Assembly (NCBI RefSeq): GCF_000422545.1
Contig: NZ_AULZ01000008.1
Coordinates: 143,654-207,653 of the forward strand
Length of the DNA stretch: 64,000 nt
Origin: Desulfocurvibacter africanus subsp. africanus DSM 2603
GTDB taxonomy: Bacteria > Desulfobacterota > Desulfovibrionia > Desulfovibrionales > Desulfovibrionaceae
Reading direction: 5' to 3'
The position numbers and the translations under genes were made by a program. Positions 27,407 through 36,459 of this stretch are shown here, piece after piece (position 1 is the stretch's first letter; each line of letters begins with the position of its first letter). The notes under the pieces are model-generated. The model had not been told where the DNA came from. It ran no database searches and saw only the letters and a program-made list of their open reading frames with translations.

Positions 27407-27832
27407 CTAGGCCGCCGCCAAATGGGCTTCTTCCACGCGGCGGGCAACATACTCCAGTAACTCCAGGTTTGTCCCGTCCACATCGAAACAGAGGCCATCC
27501 TCGCCCAGCAATCCGCCAGGCACGAAATCACCCAATTCTTGCGGGTCGCTGACGGTTTCGCCATAGAAACAGACGGACAGCCAGCGCTCGGCCGGGTCTT
27601 CGCCCACGACATCCATGAGCAGAAAGAGCGGCCTGACGGATTGGTCCAGACGCCGCACGCGCAATGAATGGCTGATGCCCGGCCTGGCCAGGTACTGGAT
27701 TTCCGTATCGCCGAGAAAGTCGATACGCGTGAGGATCATCTGCAAGGCCTTGCGGGCGGCCCCGCCACCCTGGGCAGCCCAGCTCTCCAGAAATGCTTGC
27801 AGGTCCGCCGCGATGGTTTGCTCGCTTGTCAT
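27407..27832 (-). CDS. Hypothetical protein
   Basis: Acidic soluble protein of 141 residues without signal peptide, membrane segment or motif that I recognise. The composition and alternating hydrophobic strands (LFLLMDVVGEDPAERWLSVCFYG) suggest a compact alpha/beta fold. The ATG at 27832 has AGGTG seven bases upstream. It lies between the Rrf2 regulator and a sensor kinase on the same strand but with gaps of 200 and 80 bases, so co-transcription is uncertain. Confidence 0.65.
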   Translation of the reverse strand: MTSEQTIAADLQAFLESWAAQGGGAARKALQMILTRIDFLGDTEIQYLARPGISHSLRVRRLDQSVRPLFLLMDVVGEDPAERWLSVCFYGETVSDPQELGDFVPGGLLGEDGLCFDVDGTNLELLEYVARRVEEAHLAAA

Positions 27833-27912
27833 GTGTCACACCTACCCTGTCGCATATTGAGTATTCAACGCATCAGCATGGATCAATGGATATACCGATA
27901 TGAGAGGGATGA

Positions 27913-29742
27913 TCAACGCACCGGAAAGTTCAGGCGAAAATGTGTGCCCGCCCCTGGCACTAACTCGATGCTCCCGTGCAACTGCTTGACCAGTCTGACC
28001 ACGAGTTGCAGGCCAAGCGACTTGGCTGTCCGAAAATCGTAGCCCTCGGGCAGGCCGCGGCCCGTATCCGATATTTCCAGGATCGCCCTCTCGCCCGAAC
28101 GGGAGACGCTGATGGAGATCCGCCCGGCCGCGTCTTGACCGAAGGCGTGTTTGAAGGAATTGGTGACCAGTTCATTTACGATGAGCCCGCTGGGAATGGC
28201 CGCGTCGATGGTCAGGGCCACGCTTTCGCCGTCGACCATGCCCTGAATCCTGCGCCTGTCGCCCATGGCGCTGAGCAGCCGGTCCAGGAGCTTGCGCATG
28301 TAGGCCAGCAGATCGATGGAAGCCAAGTCGTCGGAGCGGTACAACTCTTCATGGACCAGGGCCATGGTCAGAATGCGGTTCTGGCTCTCGACGAATAGAT
28401 CGCGATGGGCGCCGCTTTGATCCGTGGCAGCCTGCAAATGCAGTAGGCTGGAGATGATCTGCAGGTTGTTCTTGACCCGATGATGGATCTCACGCAGCAG
28501 GATTTCCTTTTCTTGCAGGGACTTGACGATCTGTTCCTCGTAGAGCCGGCGCTTGGTCGTGTCTCGGCCCACGCACTGGAACTCGACTATCTGGCCGTCA
28601 TCATCCAACAAGGCCCGGTCGCAGCGCTGCAGCCAGGTTTTGCGGCCGTTTGTCGACAACACGCAATGCTCCAGACAGTTGCTCGGCCGCTCCCGGCAGA
28701 AACCCGCAAGGTAGGCGCTAAGGTCTTCCTGATCCGCTTCGGGCACGAGGTCGAGAAAACGCATACCCAGGAGTTCATCCTTGGCGCAGCCGAAAAAACG
28801 AGCGAAAGCATCGTTTATGAAGGTCAGGCGGGTGTCGGGAGAGAAGCGGCAGACCAACTCGGTCTGATCCTCGACAATCGCTTGATAGAGCATCTGGCTC
28901 TTGCGCAAGGCCTCCTCGGCCAGCTTCTGCCGGCTGATGTCCGAAACGCAGATCAGCACCGCAGACCCGCCGCACCAATCTATGGATTCCGAGTTCACCA
29001 ACAGCCAGATTTCCTGTCCGGACTTGCACAATCCGCGCATATCGTAGGTCATGGGCATGCGCACGCCGCTCAGCCGCTGTTTGTGGCGAAGCAGGATTTT
29101 GCCGCGCTCTTCGTGATGGATCAAATCGAAAATGGACTTGTGCGCCAGTTCCTCGCGAGAGTAGCCGCAGATCTGCAAGAAGCGCGGGTTAGCGAAGCAA
29201 ATGTGCTCCTCGCGGATAACCGCGATGCCCTCGAAGGCATTGTCCACCAGCAGGCGGTAGGAGCGGTCGCCATCAGGGCGCTCAAGCTCGTTGGAGCCGA
29301 CCTGGGATTCCGCATGCCGAGAACGGCTCATTTCGCGAAAGACACTTACCACGCAGGGCTCGCAATCCAGGTTGACGATCCGCGCGGAGATATCCCCTCG
29401 CTGACTGGAACCATCCCTATGCAGCAGGGAAGCCTCGAAGCCCTCAAGTCTGCCCGCGGCCCTCAAGGCCTGCGCAAAACGCTCGCGTTGTCCCGAGTCC
29501 ACCCAGAGGTCCAGGCCCAAGGATGTCCGGCCGAGCACCTCATCGCGTTCATAACCGAGCAGTTCGCTGAAACGCTGATTGACATCGAGATATACACCAT
29601 CCGACAGTCGGTTGATGCTCATGGCTTCGGGGCAAAGCTCAAAAGCCAGTCGCTGGCGTTCCCGTGCATCGCCCAAGACGGTGCAGCCCTCTACGCCATC
29701 TGCGGCCCATGGTTCGGGGCCGGTTTTCAAGTCCTTGTCCAT
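27913..29742 (-). CDS. Multi-PAS sensor histidine kinase (HisKA_2 type)
   Basis: Cytoplasmic sensor kinase of 609 residues. Three PAS domains follow one another (about 33-150, 165-280, 285-400). They precede a HisKA_2 dimerisation/phosphoacceptor domain with the family block LREIHHRVKNNLQIISSLL near 415-430, and a HATPase_c domain with NELVTNSFKHAF and DTGRGLPEG. There is no transmembrane segment, so the signal is presumably cytoplasmic (redox, oxygen or ligand at a PAS pocket). No response regulator is adjacent, making it an orphan kinase. Proteins of this class often act on single-domain or output-variant regulators elsewhere. Confidence 0.92.
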   Translation of the reverse strand: MDKDLKTGPEPWAADGVEGCTVLGDARERQRLAFELCPEAMSINRLSDGVYLDVNQRFSELLGYERDEVLGRTSLGLDLWVDSGQRERFAQALRAAGRLEGFEASLLHRDGSSQRGDISARIVNLDCEPCVVSVFREMSRSRHAESQVGSNELERPDGDRSYRLLVDNAFEGIAVIREEHICFANPRFLQICGYSREELAHKSIFDLIHHEERGKILLRHKQRLSGVRMPMTYDMRGLCKSGQEIWLLVNSESIDWCGGSAVLICVSDISRQKLAEEALRKSQMLYQAIVEDQTELVCRFSPDTRLTFINDAFARFFGCAKDELLGMRFLDLVPEADQEDLSAYLAGFCRERPSNCLEHCVLSTNGRKTWLQRCDRALLDDDGQIVEFQCVGRDTTKRRLYEEQIVKSLQEKEILLREIHHRVKNNLQIISSLLHLQAATDQSGAHRDLFVESQNRILTMALVHEELYRSDDLASIDLLAYMRKLLDRLLSAMGDRRRIQGMVDGESVALTIDAAIPSGLIVNELVTNSFKHAFGQDAAGRISISVSRSGERAILEISDTGRGLPEGYDFRTAKSLGLQLVVRLVKQLHGSIELVPGAGTHFRLNFPVR

Positions 29743-30170
29743 ACTTGCTTTTGCCTGCTTTTAGCGGCTCTGGTCTGATGAGCGCCGCCGGGGACAACAA
29801 ATGTCGGCGGCCGTCCATGACCAGTGGGCGCCCATCCATCAGTCCTTGACCTGCCGATATGCGCATGTTGTGATATTTGTTGCGCTCCGCATGGGAGCAC
29901 GCGTCATCATCCCACCCCAGGGTGGTCTAGGTCAACCCAAGCCTGCAAAGGAGCTGCCGCAAGGCATGTTTTTTGATAGTCAATGCGAGAAGCAAGCTGT
30001 CCATGATCCATGGCATGCATATCCAGGCCTCCGCTCCGCACAGGGTGGCGAATGTCCCTGCATCATGTCAGCCACGGGGGCTAGCGCGCCATCACGCCTT
30101 GCGTTATGCAAATTGGACTTCAAATTGAATCAAGCAACCTAGAAATAGGAATATTGGAAGGGCACCAAGG
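29743..30170. other. Intergenic region before the EAL/HDOD gene
   Basis: Divergent promoter region of about 430 bases between the sensor kinase and the EAL/HDOD gene. I see a GC-rich imperfect hairpin near 29785-29812 and AT-richer sequence just before 30171, but no convincing sigma-70 or sigma-54 promoter and no gene. Confidence 0.4.
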
Positions 30171-31442
30171 ATGCAGGTGAACGCAAAGCAGGCAAAACCA
30201 AAGAGCGATAAAGCGCTTTTCTACATTCGACAGCCTATCTATGATCAGAGCATGTCCATATGGGGCTACGACCTGCAAGCGAAAGAGATCCATGCCGGCA
30301 CGGCCTTGCAGATGCCGCCCGAGGATACCGGTAGCCTCCAGGAGGCTCGCGACAGGCGCAATGTCCTGCGGCGCATCCTGGACCGCGGAGCCCGAGCCAT
30401 CCTGCCCGTTCAGGAGCGATTCCTCCTGCAGGCGGTCAGCTTCATCGCTCCGCCGGTACAGATCGGCTTCCGTATCTCCGCATCCAAACCTCTGAGTGCG
30501 GCCGGCCTGAAGGAGATCGAGCGCCTGAAGGAAGAAGGCCACGTCATTTTGGCCGAGGTGAGTTCCGAGGAAGCCGACGGGGGCCTGCTGCAGGTCAGCG
30601 ACATCATCTGTCTCGATGTCGCGGGCTTATCTCCGGACGGGGTTCGCCGCAGAATCAAGGGCTGGGAGCTCTTCGACGCCACGCTCATGGCCAGGGGCGT
30701 CGCCGACAAGTCGCATTTGGCCGAGTACCGCGACATGGGCTTCTCCCTGTTCACGGGCGCCTTCTTCAAGACTCCCGAGATCATTCCAGGCAAGGTCCTC
30801 TCGCCGCACAGGGCCTCACGGCTGCAAATATTCCAGGTAATGGAGCAGAGAGATCCCAACTTCGCCGACCTGGCCAACGCCATCCAGGCCGATGTTTCCC
30901 TAAGCCTGCGCCTGCTCGCCTACCTCAACTCGGCCATATTCTCCATGCCGGTCAAGATCACTTCCATCAAGCAGGCCATCACACTGCTAGGCTGGAAGAA
31001 GGTCAGGACGTGGTTGCGCATGGTGCTGTTGACGGACATGCTGGCCGACGACGAAGACAGCGAACTGCTTTTCGTATCGCTGCAAAGAGGCAAGTTCCTT
31101 GAGCTGGTGACCACGCAGCATCCGGAGCTGCACTTCGATCCGGGCGAGATGTTCCTGCTTGGCGCTTTTTCCCTGCTCGAAACCATTCTGGGCGTGCCCA
31201 TGAAGCAAATCCTGGCGGACCTGCCCCTGGACGAAAGGCTCAAGGGAACCCTGTGCCGCCGCAAGACAGAGTACCTGCCTCTGCTGCAGCTCGCCGAGCT
31301 GTTCGAGGAGCCTGACTGGACGGAACTGGAAAACCTGCTCCAACTCCTGCGCCTGGATTTCGACAAGGTTGCCCTGGCCGTGTTCACGTCTTCGATCTGG
31401 GTCGAACAATTCTTCGAAACCCAGGAAGGGCTTCGGCATTGA
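30171..31442 (+). CDS. EAL/HDOD signalling protein with degenerate EAL domain
   Basis: Soluble protein of 423 residues. The N-terminal half follows the EAL fold of the YuxH group (opening FYIRQPIYDQ...IWGYDL), but the EAL signature itself and most metal ligands are missing, so c-di-GMP hydrolysis is unlikely. The C-terminal half (about 215-400) is an HDOD domain (ISSIKQAITLLGWKKV-like segment, here TSIKQAITLLG). In the family such proteins are regulatory adaptors in motility or stress signalling. The ATG follows GGAAGGGCACCAAGG. A perfect hairpin at 31485-31510 lies after the stop. Confidence 0.87.
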   Translation: MQVNAKQAKPKSDKALFYIRQPIYDQSMSIWGYDLQAKEIHAGTALQMPPEDTGSLQEARDRRNVLRRILDRGARAILPVQERFLLQAVSFIAPPVQIGFRISASKPLSAAGLKEIERLKEEGHVILAEVSSEEADGGLLQVSDIICLDVAGLSPDGVRRRIKGWELFDATLMARGVADKSHLAEYRDMGFSLFTGAFFKTPEIIPGKVLSPHRASRLQIFQVMEQRDPNFADLANAIQADVSLSLRLLAYLNSAIFSMPVKITSIKQAITLLGWKKVRTWLRMVLLTDMLADDEDSELLFVSLQRGKFLELVTTQHPELHFDPGEMFLLGAFSLLETILGVPMKQILADLPLDERLKGTLCRRKTEYLPLLQLAELFEEPDWTELENLLQLLRLDFDKVALAVFTSSIWVEQFFETQEGLRH

Positions 31443-31484
31443 AAGCCCCGTAGCCGAACACCTGCCTTGCGGCATGAAAGGGTG

Positions 31485-31510
31485 CGCCGCGGCCAATCCC
31501 GGCCGCGGCG
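31485..31510. terminator. GC-rich hairpin between convergent genes
   Basis: Arms 31485-31494 and 31501-31510 are perfect (CGCCGCGGCC/GGCCGCGGCG) with loop AATCCC. It lies between the convergent ends of the EAL/HDOD gene and the next hypothetical gene. There is no U-tract in either direction, so termination may need other factors. Confidence 0.5.
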
Positions 31511-31528
31511 ATGACTTGCAGTGCTGCG

Positions 31529-31957
31529 CTAGCCCGTGGTTACGGCCGTGGTCACGCGCACCTGGTAGAAGAAGTCGTTCAGGTAGCCCTTGGCCGCCAG
31601 CAGGTCGAACATGGCCTTGACCGAAGCGCGGTCAATGGCGCCAAGGTCAGCGACATACAATGAGCGACCAAGATCCTGTCCTGGCGTCATGCGGAAGAAC
31701 GTGAAGGGCTTTGCGTCGTCTACCTGCAGCTCGAAAGCCAGCGCCCCCTCGGCCTTGGCCCAGGCCACCAGGGCCGTGTAGCGTGCGGCCTTGTGCCGGT
31801 CATCCTCGCCAGCGAACCAGATGTAGACGGCCTCTTCTTCCTTGACCAGCTCGACGAGCGAGGCCAAGTCAGCATTGTCTTCGTTTATGCTGTCAACCAA
31901 ATGCTCGAACAGGCTTCTGACGAGCTCTTGTAGATCCATTTCTGTAGTCTGGAGCAT
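31529..31957 (-). CDS. Hypothetical acidic protein
   Basis: Soluble protein of 142 residues rich in Asp, Glu and Leu, with no signal peptide or membrane segment. I recognise no family. The ATG at 31957 is preceded by GAGGGAGACTC, a good ribosome binding site. It is transcribed alone, convergent with the EAL/HDOD gene and divergent from the YjbQ gene. Confidence 0.65.
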   Translation of the reverse strand: MLQTTEMDLQELVRSLFEHLVDSINEDNADLASLVELVKEEEAVYIWFAGEDDRHKAARYTALVAWAKAEGALAFELQVDDAKPFTFFRMTPGQDLGRSLYVADLGAIDRASVKAMFDLLAAKGYLNDFFYQVRVTTAVTTG

Positions 31958-32137
31958 GAGTCTCCCTCGTGCGAGAGTTTTCCAATCGGTTAAAGGCCAA
32001 AGCCGGTTTCAGCAAGCAAAAAATAACGTTTGTCGCGAGAATGGCCCGTTTTAAGCCCTAACCATGTCCTGCAACTTGCAATTCCGGCCAGCCTGGGCCA
32101 TGAAACCAGGAGGTCGACCGCAACCGGGGATAGTGGC

Positions 32138-32554
32138 TTGATATCCTTCCGCAAAGAGCTGTGGCTCGAAGCGCCGACGCGCCGCGCCTTCATCAACATA
32201 ACGCCGCAGGTAGAGCAATGCCTGCGCGAGTCCGGCATCCACGAAGGGCTTTGCCTGGTAAACGCCATGCACATCACGGCCAGCGTGTTCATCAACGATG
32301 ACGAGCCCGGCCTGCACCACGACTACGACGCATGGCTTGAGCGGCTCGCGCCGCACGCGCCCGTGTCCCAGTACCGCCACAACGTGGGCGAGGACAATGC
32401 CGACGCACACATGAAACGGCAGATCATGGGCCGCGAAGTGGTCGTGGCCGTCACGGACGGCAGACTCGATTTCGGCACATGGGAACGCATCTTCTACGGC
32501 GAATTCGACGGCAGGCGGCGCAAGCGGGTGCTCGTGAAGATCATTGGGGAGTGA
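32138..32554 (+). CDS. YjbQ-family (UPF0047) protein
   Basis: Protein of 138 residues matching the YjbQ family, for which a secondary thiamine-phosphate synthase activity has been reported. Conserved parts are the opening strand ([18 protein letters not shown]), [19 protein letters not shown], the Y-R-H-N-x-x-E-D-N-A-D-A-H segment near residue 93 with probable metal-binding His and Glu, and the [14 protein letters not shown] block near the end. The TTG at 32138 gives the family length and has GGGGAT upstream; the frame is open to 32030 but that extension is not protein-like. An overlapping 13-codon ORF (32100-32141) lies just upstream. Confidence 0.85.
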   Translation: MISFRKELWLEAPTRRAFINITPQVEQCLRESGIHEGLCLVNAMHITASVFINDDEPGLHHDYDAWLERLAPHAPVSQYRHNVGEDNADAHMKRQIMGREVVVAVTDGRLDFGTWERIFYGEFDGRRRKRVLVKIIGE

Positions 32555-32615
32555 TCCTTCCGCGCCGCAGGCCTTGAGAACATCTTTCGATCCGGACCGA
32601 CAAGGGGGAGAGCAC

Positions 32616-32936
32616 ATGTCCACGCAGCACGTCATGATCTTTATCAAGTTGGGCGACATATCCGCCACGAGCGTCCCGCGCCTCGACGAGGCGCTCAAGA
32701 GCTATGGATGGGAAAAGTCCAAATTCGACACCAATCTATGGCGGGCCACGGTCGGCAGCGAGGAGGAGCAGGCCAAGCTGAGCACGCAGGTCCAGAAGCA
32801 GCTCATCACGGCGGCCAACTTCGCCGAGGCCGGCGCGTTCATGGCCGTGCTGCAGGTCGGCAACAGCCAGCCCGTGGGCTATGTGTTCAAGAAGGGCGAC
32901 GCCCTCAAGTGGAACAGATCCGCGGCGGCTTTTTAA
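32616..32936 (+). CDS. Hypothetical protein
   Basis: Small soluble protein of 106 residues, basic and alanine-rich, without recognised domain. The ATG at 32616 has GGGGGAGAGCAC before it; the frame extends 24 codons upstream without support. The first half resembles a small alpha/beta domain (MIFIKLGDISATSVPRLDEA). It follows the YjbQ gene by 61 bases on the same strand and could be co-transcribed. Confidence 0.65.
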   Translation: MSTQHVMIFIKLGDISATSVPRLDEALKSYGWEKSKFDTNLWRATVGSEEEQAKLSTQVQKQLITAANFAEAGAFMAVLQVGNSQPVGYVFKKGDALKWNRSAAAF

Positions 32937-33044
32937 GCCGCCTGGGCTTGCCCTTTTCCAGGGCTGCCGCGAATAAGCACTTCCGTGACATTTGATTCGT
33001 ACAGCTTTCAGCTTCGCAAATCTGTCTGTCTTTCCTTCCGTGTG

Positions 33045-33072
33045 TTGACAATCCGCATGCGTTAGGTAAATT
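33045..33072 (+). promoter_or_regulatory. Sigma-70-type promoter of the MATE transporter gene
   Basis: TTGACA at 33045-33050 and TAAATT at 33067-33072 are separated by 16 bases. The pair lies 65 bases before the start of the transporter gene. The -35 is perfect and the -10 matches four of six positions. Confidence 0.5.
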
Positions 33073-33136
33073 AGCCGCCTCCTCAGCCGAACCCCAGCCC
33101 TCCCTATCTTCGGGAGGAATACGAGACATCCCCTTT

Positions 33137-34531
33137 ATGTTCCGCTTCCGCTATCACGGCGTCGGTGGCTACCGCGAGGTGCTCACCGTCAGCCTGCCTC
33201 TTGTCATCAGCATGGCCTCGAACACACTCATGCAGTTCACGGACCGCATGTTCCTGGCCAGCTATTCCGTGGACGCCATTGCCGCGGCCATGCCCGCGGG
33301 CATGGCCGCGTTCCTGGGCATCGCCTTTTTCATGGGCACCGGCGGTTACGCCAACGTGTTCGTGGCCCAGTACGTGGGCGCGGGCAGGCCGCAGCGCGTG
33401 GGCGCGGCGCTATGGCAGGGCATCTGGTTCTCCCTGCTGGCCTCGGCTTTGCTGGCTCTGCTGGCCTTGCCGGCCGAGTCCCTGTTCTCGCTGGCCGGAC
33501 ATCCCGAAGCCGTGCGCAAGCTGGAGGTAACCTACTTCCAGATCCTGGCCCTAGGCGCGGGCTTCTCGGTGCTCGGCTCGGTGATGTCCTGTTTTTACAC
33601 GGGCCGGGGCCAGACGCGCGTGGTCATGCTTGCCAACGTAGCCGGAGCCGCGCTCAACGTGCCGCTGGACTATGCACTCATCAACGGCGCCTGGGGCATG
33701 CCCGAGTTGGGCATCGCGGGCGCGGGAATAGCCACTATAGTCTCGGCGGCCTTTATCTGCCTTATCCTCGCCCTGCTCATCTTCCGACGCGCCAATGAGG
33801 CCGATTTCGGCGTGCGCAGCGCCTGGAAGCCGGAGCGTGAACTCTTCGGCCGGCTCATGCGCTACGGCTTGCCCGGCGGCACGCAATTCTGCATGGACAT
33901 ACTGGCCATCACCTTCTTCATCTTCATGGTCGGCAGACTGGGCCGAGCCGAGCTGGCGGCCACGAACATCGTCTTCAACATCTCCATGCTTGCCTTCATG
34001 CCCATGATCGGCGTGCACGTGGCCGTAAGCACTCTGGTTGGCCAAGCTATCGGCCGCGGCAAGCCCGAGGACGGCGCGCGCGCCACGACCAGCGCCGTGC
34101 ATATCTCGCTATTGTACATGAGCCTGTTCGGCCTGGCCTTCCTGTTCTTGCCCGAAGCCCTGCTTGACCTGTTCCGGCCCGCCGACGCCTCAGACGCCGA
34201 GTTCGCGGCCATCGTGGAGACCGGCATCGTGCTGTTGCGCTTCGTGACCCTGTACAACTGCTTCGACGCCATCGGCATCATCTACTCCGGGGCTATCAGA
34301 GGCGCGGGAGACACCATCTTCGTCATGAAGGCCATCGCCGTGGTCGCGCTGCTGGGTATGTTCCTGCCCGTAACGATTCTGTCCACGTTCTATCAGGGGA
34401 ATCTGTACCAGCTATGGGCCTGCGCCACCCTGTACATAAGCGCCCTGGGTCTAGCCTTCGCATTGCGCTACCGCCAGGGGGCCTGGCGCTCCATGAGCGT
34501 CATCGAGTCCGAGCCGGCGAGACTGGCCTGA
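33137..34531 (+). CDS. MATE-family multidrug/sodium antiporter
   Basis: Inner-membrane exporter of 464 residues with twelve predicted transmembrane segments in two MatE repeats (about 15-215 and 240-440). Typical features include LVISMASNTLMQFTDRMFLA at the start of repeat 1, FVAQYVGAGRP in the first cytoplasmic loop and AVSTLVGQAIGRGKPEDGAR in repeat 2. The family exports organic cations in exchange for sodium or protons. Length is typical. A promoter lies at 33045-33072 and a hairpin at 34585-34620 closes the unit. Confidence 0.93.
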   Translation: MFRFRYHGVGGYREVLTVSLPLVISMASNTLMQFTDRMFLASYSVDAIAAAMPAGMAAFLGIAFFMGTGGYANVFVAQYVGAGRPQRVGAALWQGIWFSLLASALLALLALPAESLFSLAGHPEAVRKLEVTYFQILALGAGFSVLGSVMSCFYTGRGQTRVVMLANVAGAALNVPLDYALINGAWGMPELGIAGAGIATIVSAAFICLILALLIFRRANEADFGVRSAWKPERELFGRLMRYGLPGGTQFCMDILAITFFIFMVGRLGRAELAATNIVFNISMLAFMPMIGVHVAVSTLVGQAIGRGKPEDGARATTSAVHISLLYMSLFGLAFLFLPEALLDLFRPADASDAEFAAIVETGIVLLRFVTLYNCFDAIGIIYSGAIRGAGDTIFVMKAIAVVALLGMFLPVTILSTFYQGNLYQLWACATLYISALGLAFALRYRQGAWRSMSVIESEPARLA

Positions 34532-34584
34532 GCTTTTGCGGACCGGCTTCAAGCAACGTCTGACCTCCCAAGGATATACAAAAC

Positions 34585-34624
34585 AAGCGGCCGCCCAAGC
34601 TTCTGCATGGACGGCCGCTTTCAT
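34585..34624. terminator. Bidirectional terminator between the MATE and DsrE-like genes
   Basis: Arms 34585-34593 and 34612-34620 are perfect (AAGCGGCCG/CGGCCGCTT). On the plus strand TTTCATT follows, on the minus strand GTTTTGTAT follows. It lies between convergent gene ends. Confidence 0.65.
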
Positions 34625-34638
34625 TGACCTTTCCAAAA

Positions 34639-34657
34639 ACTGCGCGGGTCCAGGGGC
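34639..34657 (-). repeat. Partial family-B tail
   Basis: The segment AACTGCGCGGGTCCAGGGG matches the conserved tail of the family-B copy at 48660 almost exactly, but no paired first hairpin follows. It may be a truncated copy at the 3' end of the DsrE-like gene. Confidence 0.5.
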
Positions 34658-34669
34658 GCGCCTTAAGCA

Positions 34670-35017
34670 TCAGAACGTCATCACTTCGTAGCCCTGCTCC
34701 AGAAAGCGGGCCACGGACGGATGGCCCTGCATGTCGTCCAGTAGCGGCACGCCGGCGGCCTGGACATCCTGCAGCACTCCCATCTTGGCCGAGCAGGCCT
34801 TGCAGGCCCCGGCAATGAGGCCGAGCATCTTGGCGCGCTCATACAGATCATGGAAAGGTGCGCCCTCGCGGGCAAGCTCCGGTATGGCCTTGGTCACCTT
34901 GCCCTCGACCACGATGCGCGCTTCCCAGCCTCGGGAGTTCATGTCCAGGGCGTTGAGCAGCACATGAACGAAGCAGAGCGTTTCACCGTTGTAGGCGAAC
35001 AGAGCTATCTTTCGCAT
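34670..35017 (-). CDS. DsrE-like small protein
   Basis: Soluble alpha/beta protein of 115 residues resembling the DsrE/DsrF-like fold (opening MRKIALFAYNGETLCFVHVL, hydrophobic strand at 30-38, and a central C-x2-C, ACKACSAKMGV, near 71-81). DsrE proteins carry sulfur as persulfide or serve in sulfur relay; the two cysteines here could do this. It starts 13 bases after the peroxiredoxin gene on the same strand and is the last gene of a redox-type cluster. No strong ribosome binding site is seen. Confidence 0.75.
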   Translation of the reverse strand: MRKIALFAYNGETLCFVHVLLNALDMNSRGWEARIVVEGKVTKAIPELAREGAPFHDLYERAKMLGLIAGACKACSAKMGVLQDVQAAGVPLLDDMQGHPSVARFLEQGYEVMTF

Positions 35018-35030
35018 GGGGGCGCAGGTC

Positions 35031-35825
35031 CTATTGTGCTTTGTTTATGCGGTCCAACTCATCAATGAGTGTCTCCAACCTGGGCACCTTGTTGATATCG
35101 ACAACCTCGGCGTAGCGGATGACGCCCTGCTTATCGATAATGAATAAGGCACGCTCGGTAAAGCCCTCGGGCCGCAGCACGCCGTAGCGCGAGGCCACCT
35201 CGCCCTGGGGATGGAAGTCCGAGAGAACGGGAAACCAGCATTTGCCCATGGTTTCGGCCCAAGCGTGCAGGGTCGGAATGTTGTCCACGCTGATGCCCAG
35301 AATCACGGCGTCGCGCGTCTGGATCTCCTCGCGGCCAAGATTATAGCCCGGCCACTGCTCGGAACAGACAGGAGTCCAGGCCGCGGGCACGAAGGACAGC
35401 ACCACGTTCTTCTTGCCGCGAAAATCACTCAGGCTGACATCCTGGCCGGAAATGGAAGGCAAGGTAAAGTCCGGGGCCATGTCGCCCACCTGCACCTTCA
35501 ACTTGCTGGCCCGAGGCGGGAGCTTGCCCGGATCCCAGATAAGTCCACCCTGATCGTGTCCTTCATGACCGCTCTTCGGCGCAATGCGCGTTGTCTGGGC
35601 AGGAGCGGGAGCGGCGGCGACCAGCGCAAGGACCAGGGCCAGCAGAAGAGCCTGGACGGCGAACAAGACCTTTCGCCTCGGTGCCGGGAGTGGCTCATCT
35701 CTCCAGGCCCTACCCACCACGATTCGGCTATGATTAAACGCCTTCTGGAGTCCGCGCGGGTCGGCAGCGGACTGCTCCAATACGCTCAGGCCCGAAAGTC
35801 GTTCGGCGTTCGCATTGTGGATCAT
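35031..35825 (-). CDS. Membrane-anchored peroxiredoxin (AhpC/TSA family)
   Basis: Thiol peroxidase of 264 residues with a long N-terminus: about 50 residues before a hydrophobic segment (52-76), then the redoxin domain (about 108-262). The peroxidatic cysteine is in [12 protein letters not shown], close to the family TPVCT motif. Whether the hydrophobic segment is cleaved is not clear; the protein would act in the periplasm. Its ATG overlaps the stop of the TlpA-like gene (ATGA). A later start near the basic segment before the hydrophobic region is possible and would give a conventional signal sequence. Confidence 0.85.
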   Translation of the reverse strand: MIHNANAERLSGLSVLEQSAADPRGLQKAFNHSRIVVGRAWRDEPLPAPRRKVLFAVQALLLALVLALVAAAPAPAQTTRIAPKSGHEGHDQGGLIWDPGKLPPRASKLKVQVGDMAPDFTLPSISGQDVSLSDFRGKKNVVLSFVPAAWTPVCSEQWPGYNLGREEIQTRDAVILGISVDNIPTLHAWAETMGKCWFPVLSDFHPQGEVASRYGVLRPEGFTERALFIIDKQGVIRYAEVVDINKVPRLETLIDELDRINKAQ

Positions 35826-36397
35826 TTTGTCTTCTCCAGACCGGCTGCGGAGCGAATATTCGAAAGGAATTTCTTGGGGCTGTCCATGCGCCCCTCGACG
35901 ACATGCAGCACCTGCGGAGACCGGCCGCGCAGGTCAAGCAGGAAATAGGTCGGCGTGCCGGCCACGCCGGCCTGGGTCACGGCTACCATTTCCTCATCCA
36001 TGATAAGCGGAAAAGGCACGCCGTACTTGTTGCGGTATAGCGTCAGCTCGAATTCCGTGTTGTTCACGCCCAATGCCAGGACCTTGAGCTGTTTCCCCAG
36101 GCCCTGCTCCTGAATCGCCGCGAAGACCTCGTTCATGTGCGGCGCGTCGGCCTGGCAGTGCGGGCACAGGGCGCTCATGACTTCCAGCAGCAGGAAATCG
36201 GACCCGACATCCGACAAAGTGAAAGGCTGACTTGGCTTCACGCCCAGATATGCGGCATCCTCGGCCGTGGAGGGTGGCGACATGCGCAGATCCGGGAATT
36301 CCTGGCCCACTGCGGGCACGGCCCTGGACAGGTCCGGTTGCGACATAAAGAGCAGGAACATAACCGGGATCAGTATTCCGCGTGCAGGTTTCCACAT
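35822..36397 (-). CDS. TlpA-like thioredoxin-fold protein
   Basis: Exported thioredoxin-fold protein of 191 residues. A signal peptide covers about 1-26; the redox motif is CPHC (in [11 protein letters not shown], near residue 80), and the cis-proline region [14 protein letters not shown] follows near 150. Such proteins reduce or exchange disulfides in the periplasm, for example for cytochrome c maturation or for a peroxiredoxin. ATG at 36397 has AAGGAGAAACTGAT before it; the frame runs a further 104 codons upstream, overlapping korB, and is not real there. Coupled to the peroxiredoxin gene downstream, which is a plausible electron acceptor. Confidence 0.87.
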   Translation of the reverse strand: MWKPARGILIPVMFLLFMSQPDLSRAVPAVGQEFPDLRMSPPSTAEDAAYLGVKPSQPFTLSDVGSDFLLLEVMSALCPHCQADAPHMNEVFAAIQEQGLGKQLKVLALGVNNTEFELTLYRNKYGVPFPLIMDEEMVAVTQAGVAGTPTYFLLDLRGRSPQVLHVVEGRMDSPKKFLSNIRSAAGLEKTK

Positions 36398-36459
36398 ATC
36401 AGTTTCTCCTTGCCGGATCTCCAGGCAACCGGGAGATCCTCGTGTTTTCTCGGGTCTCT

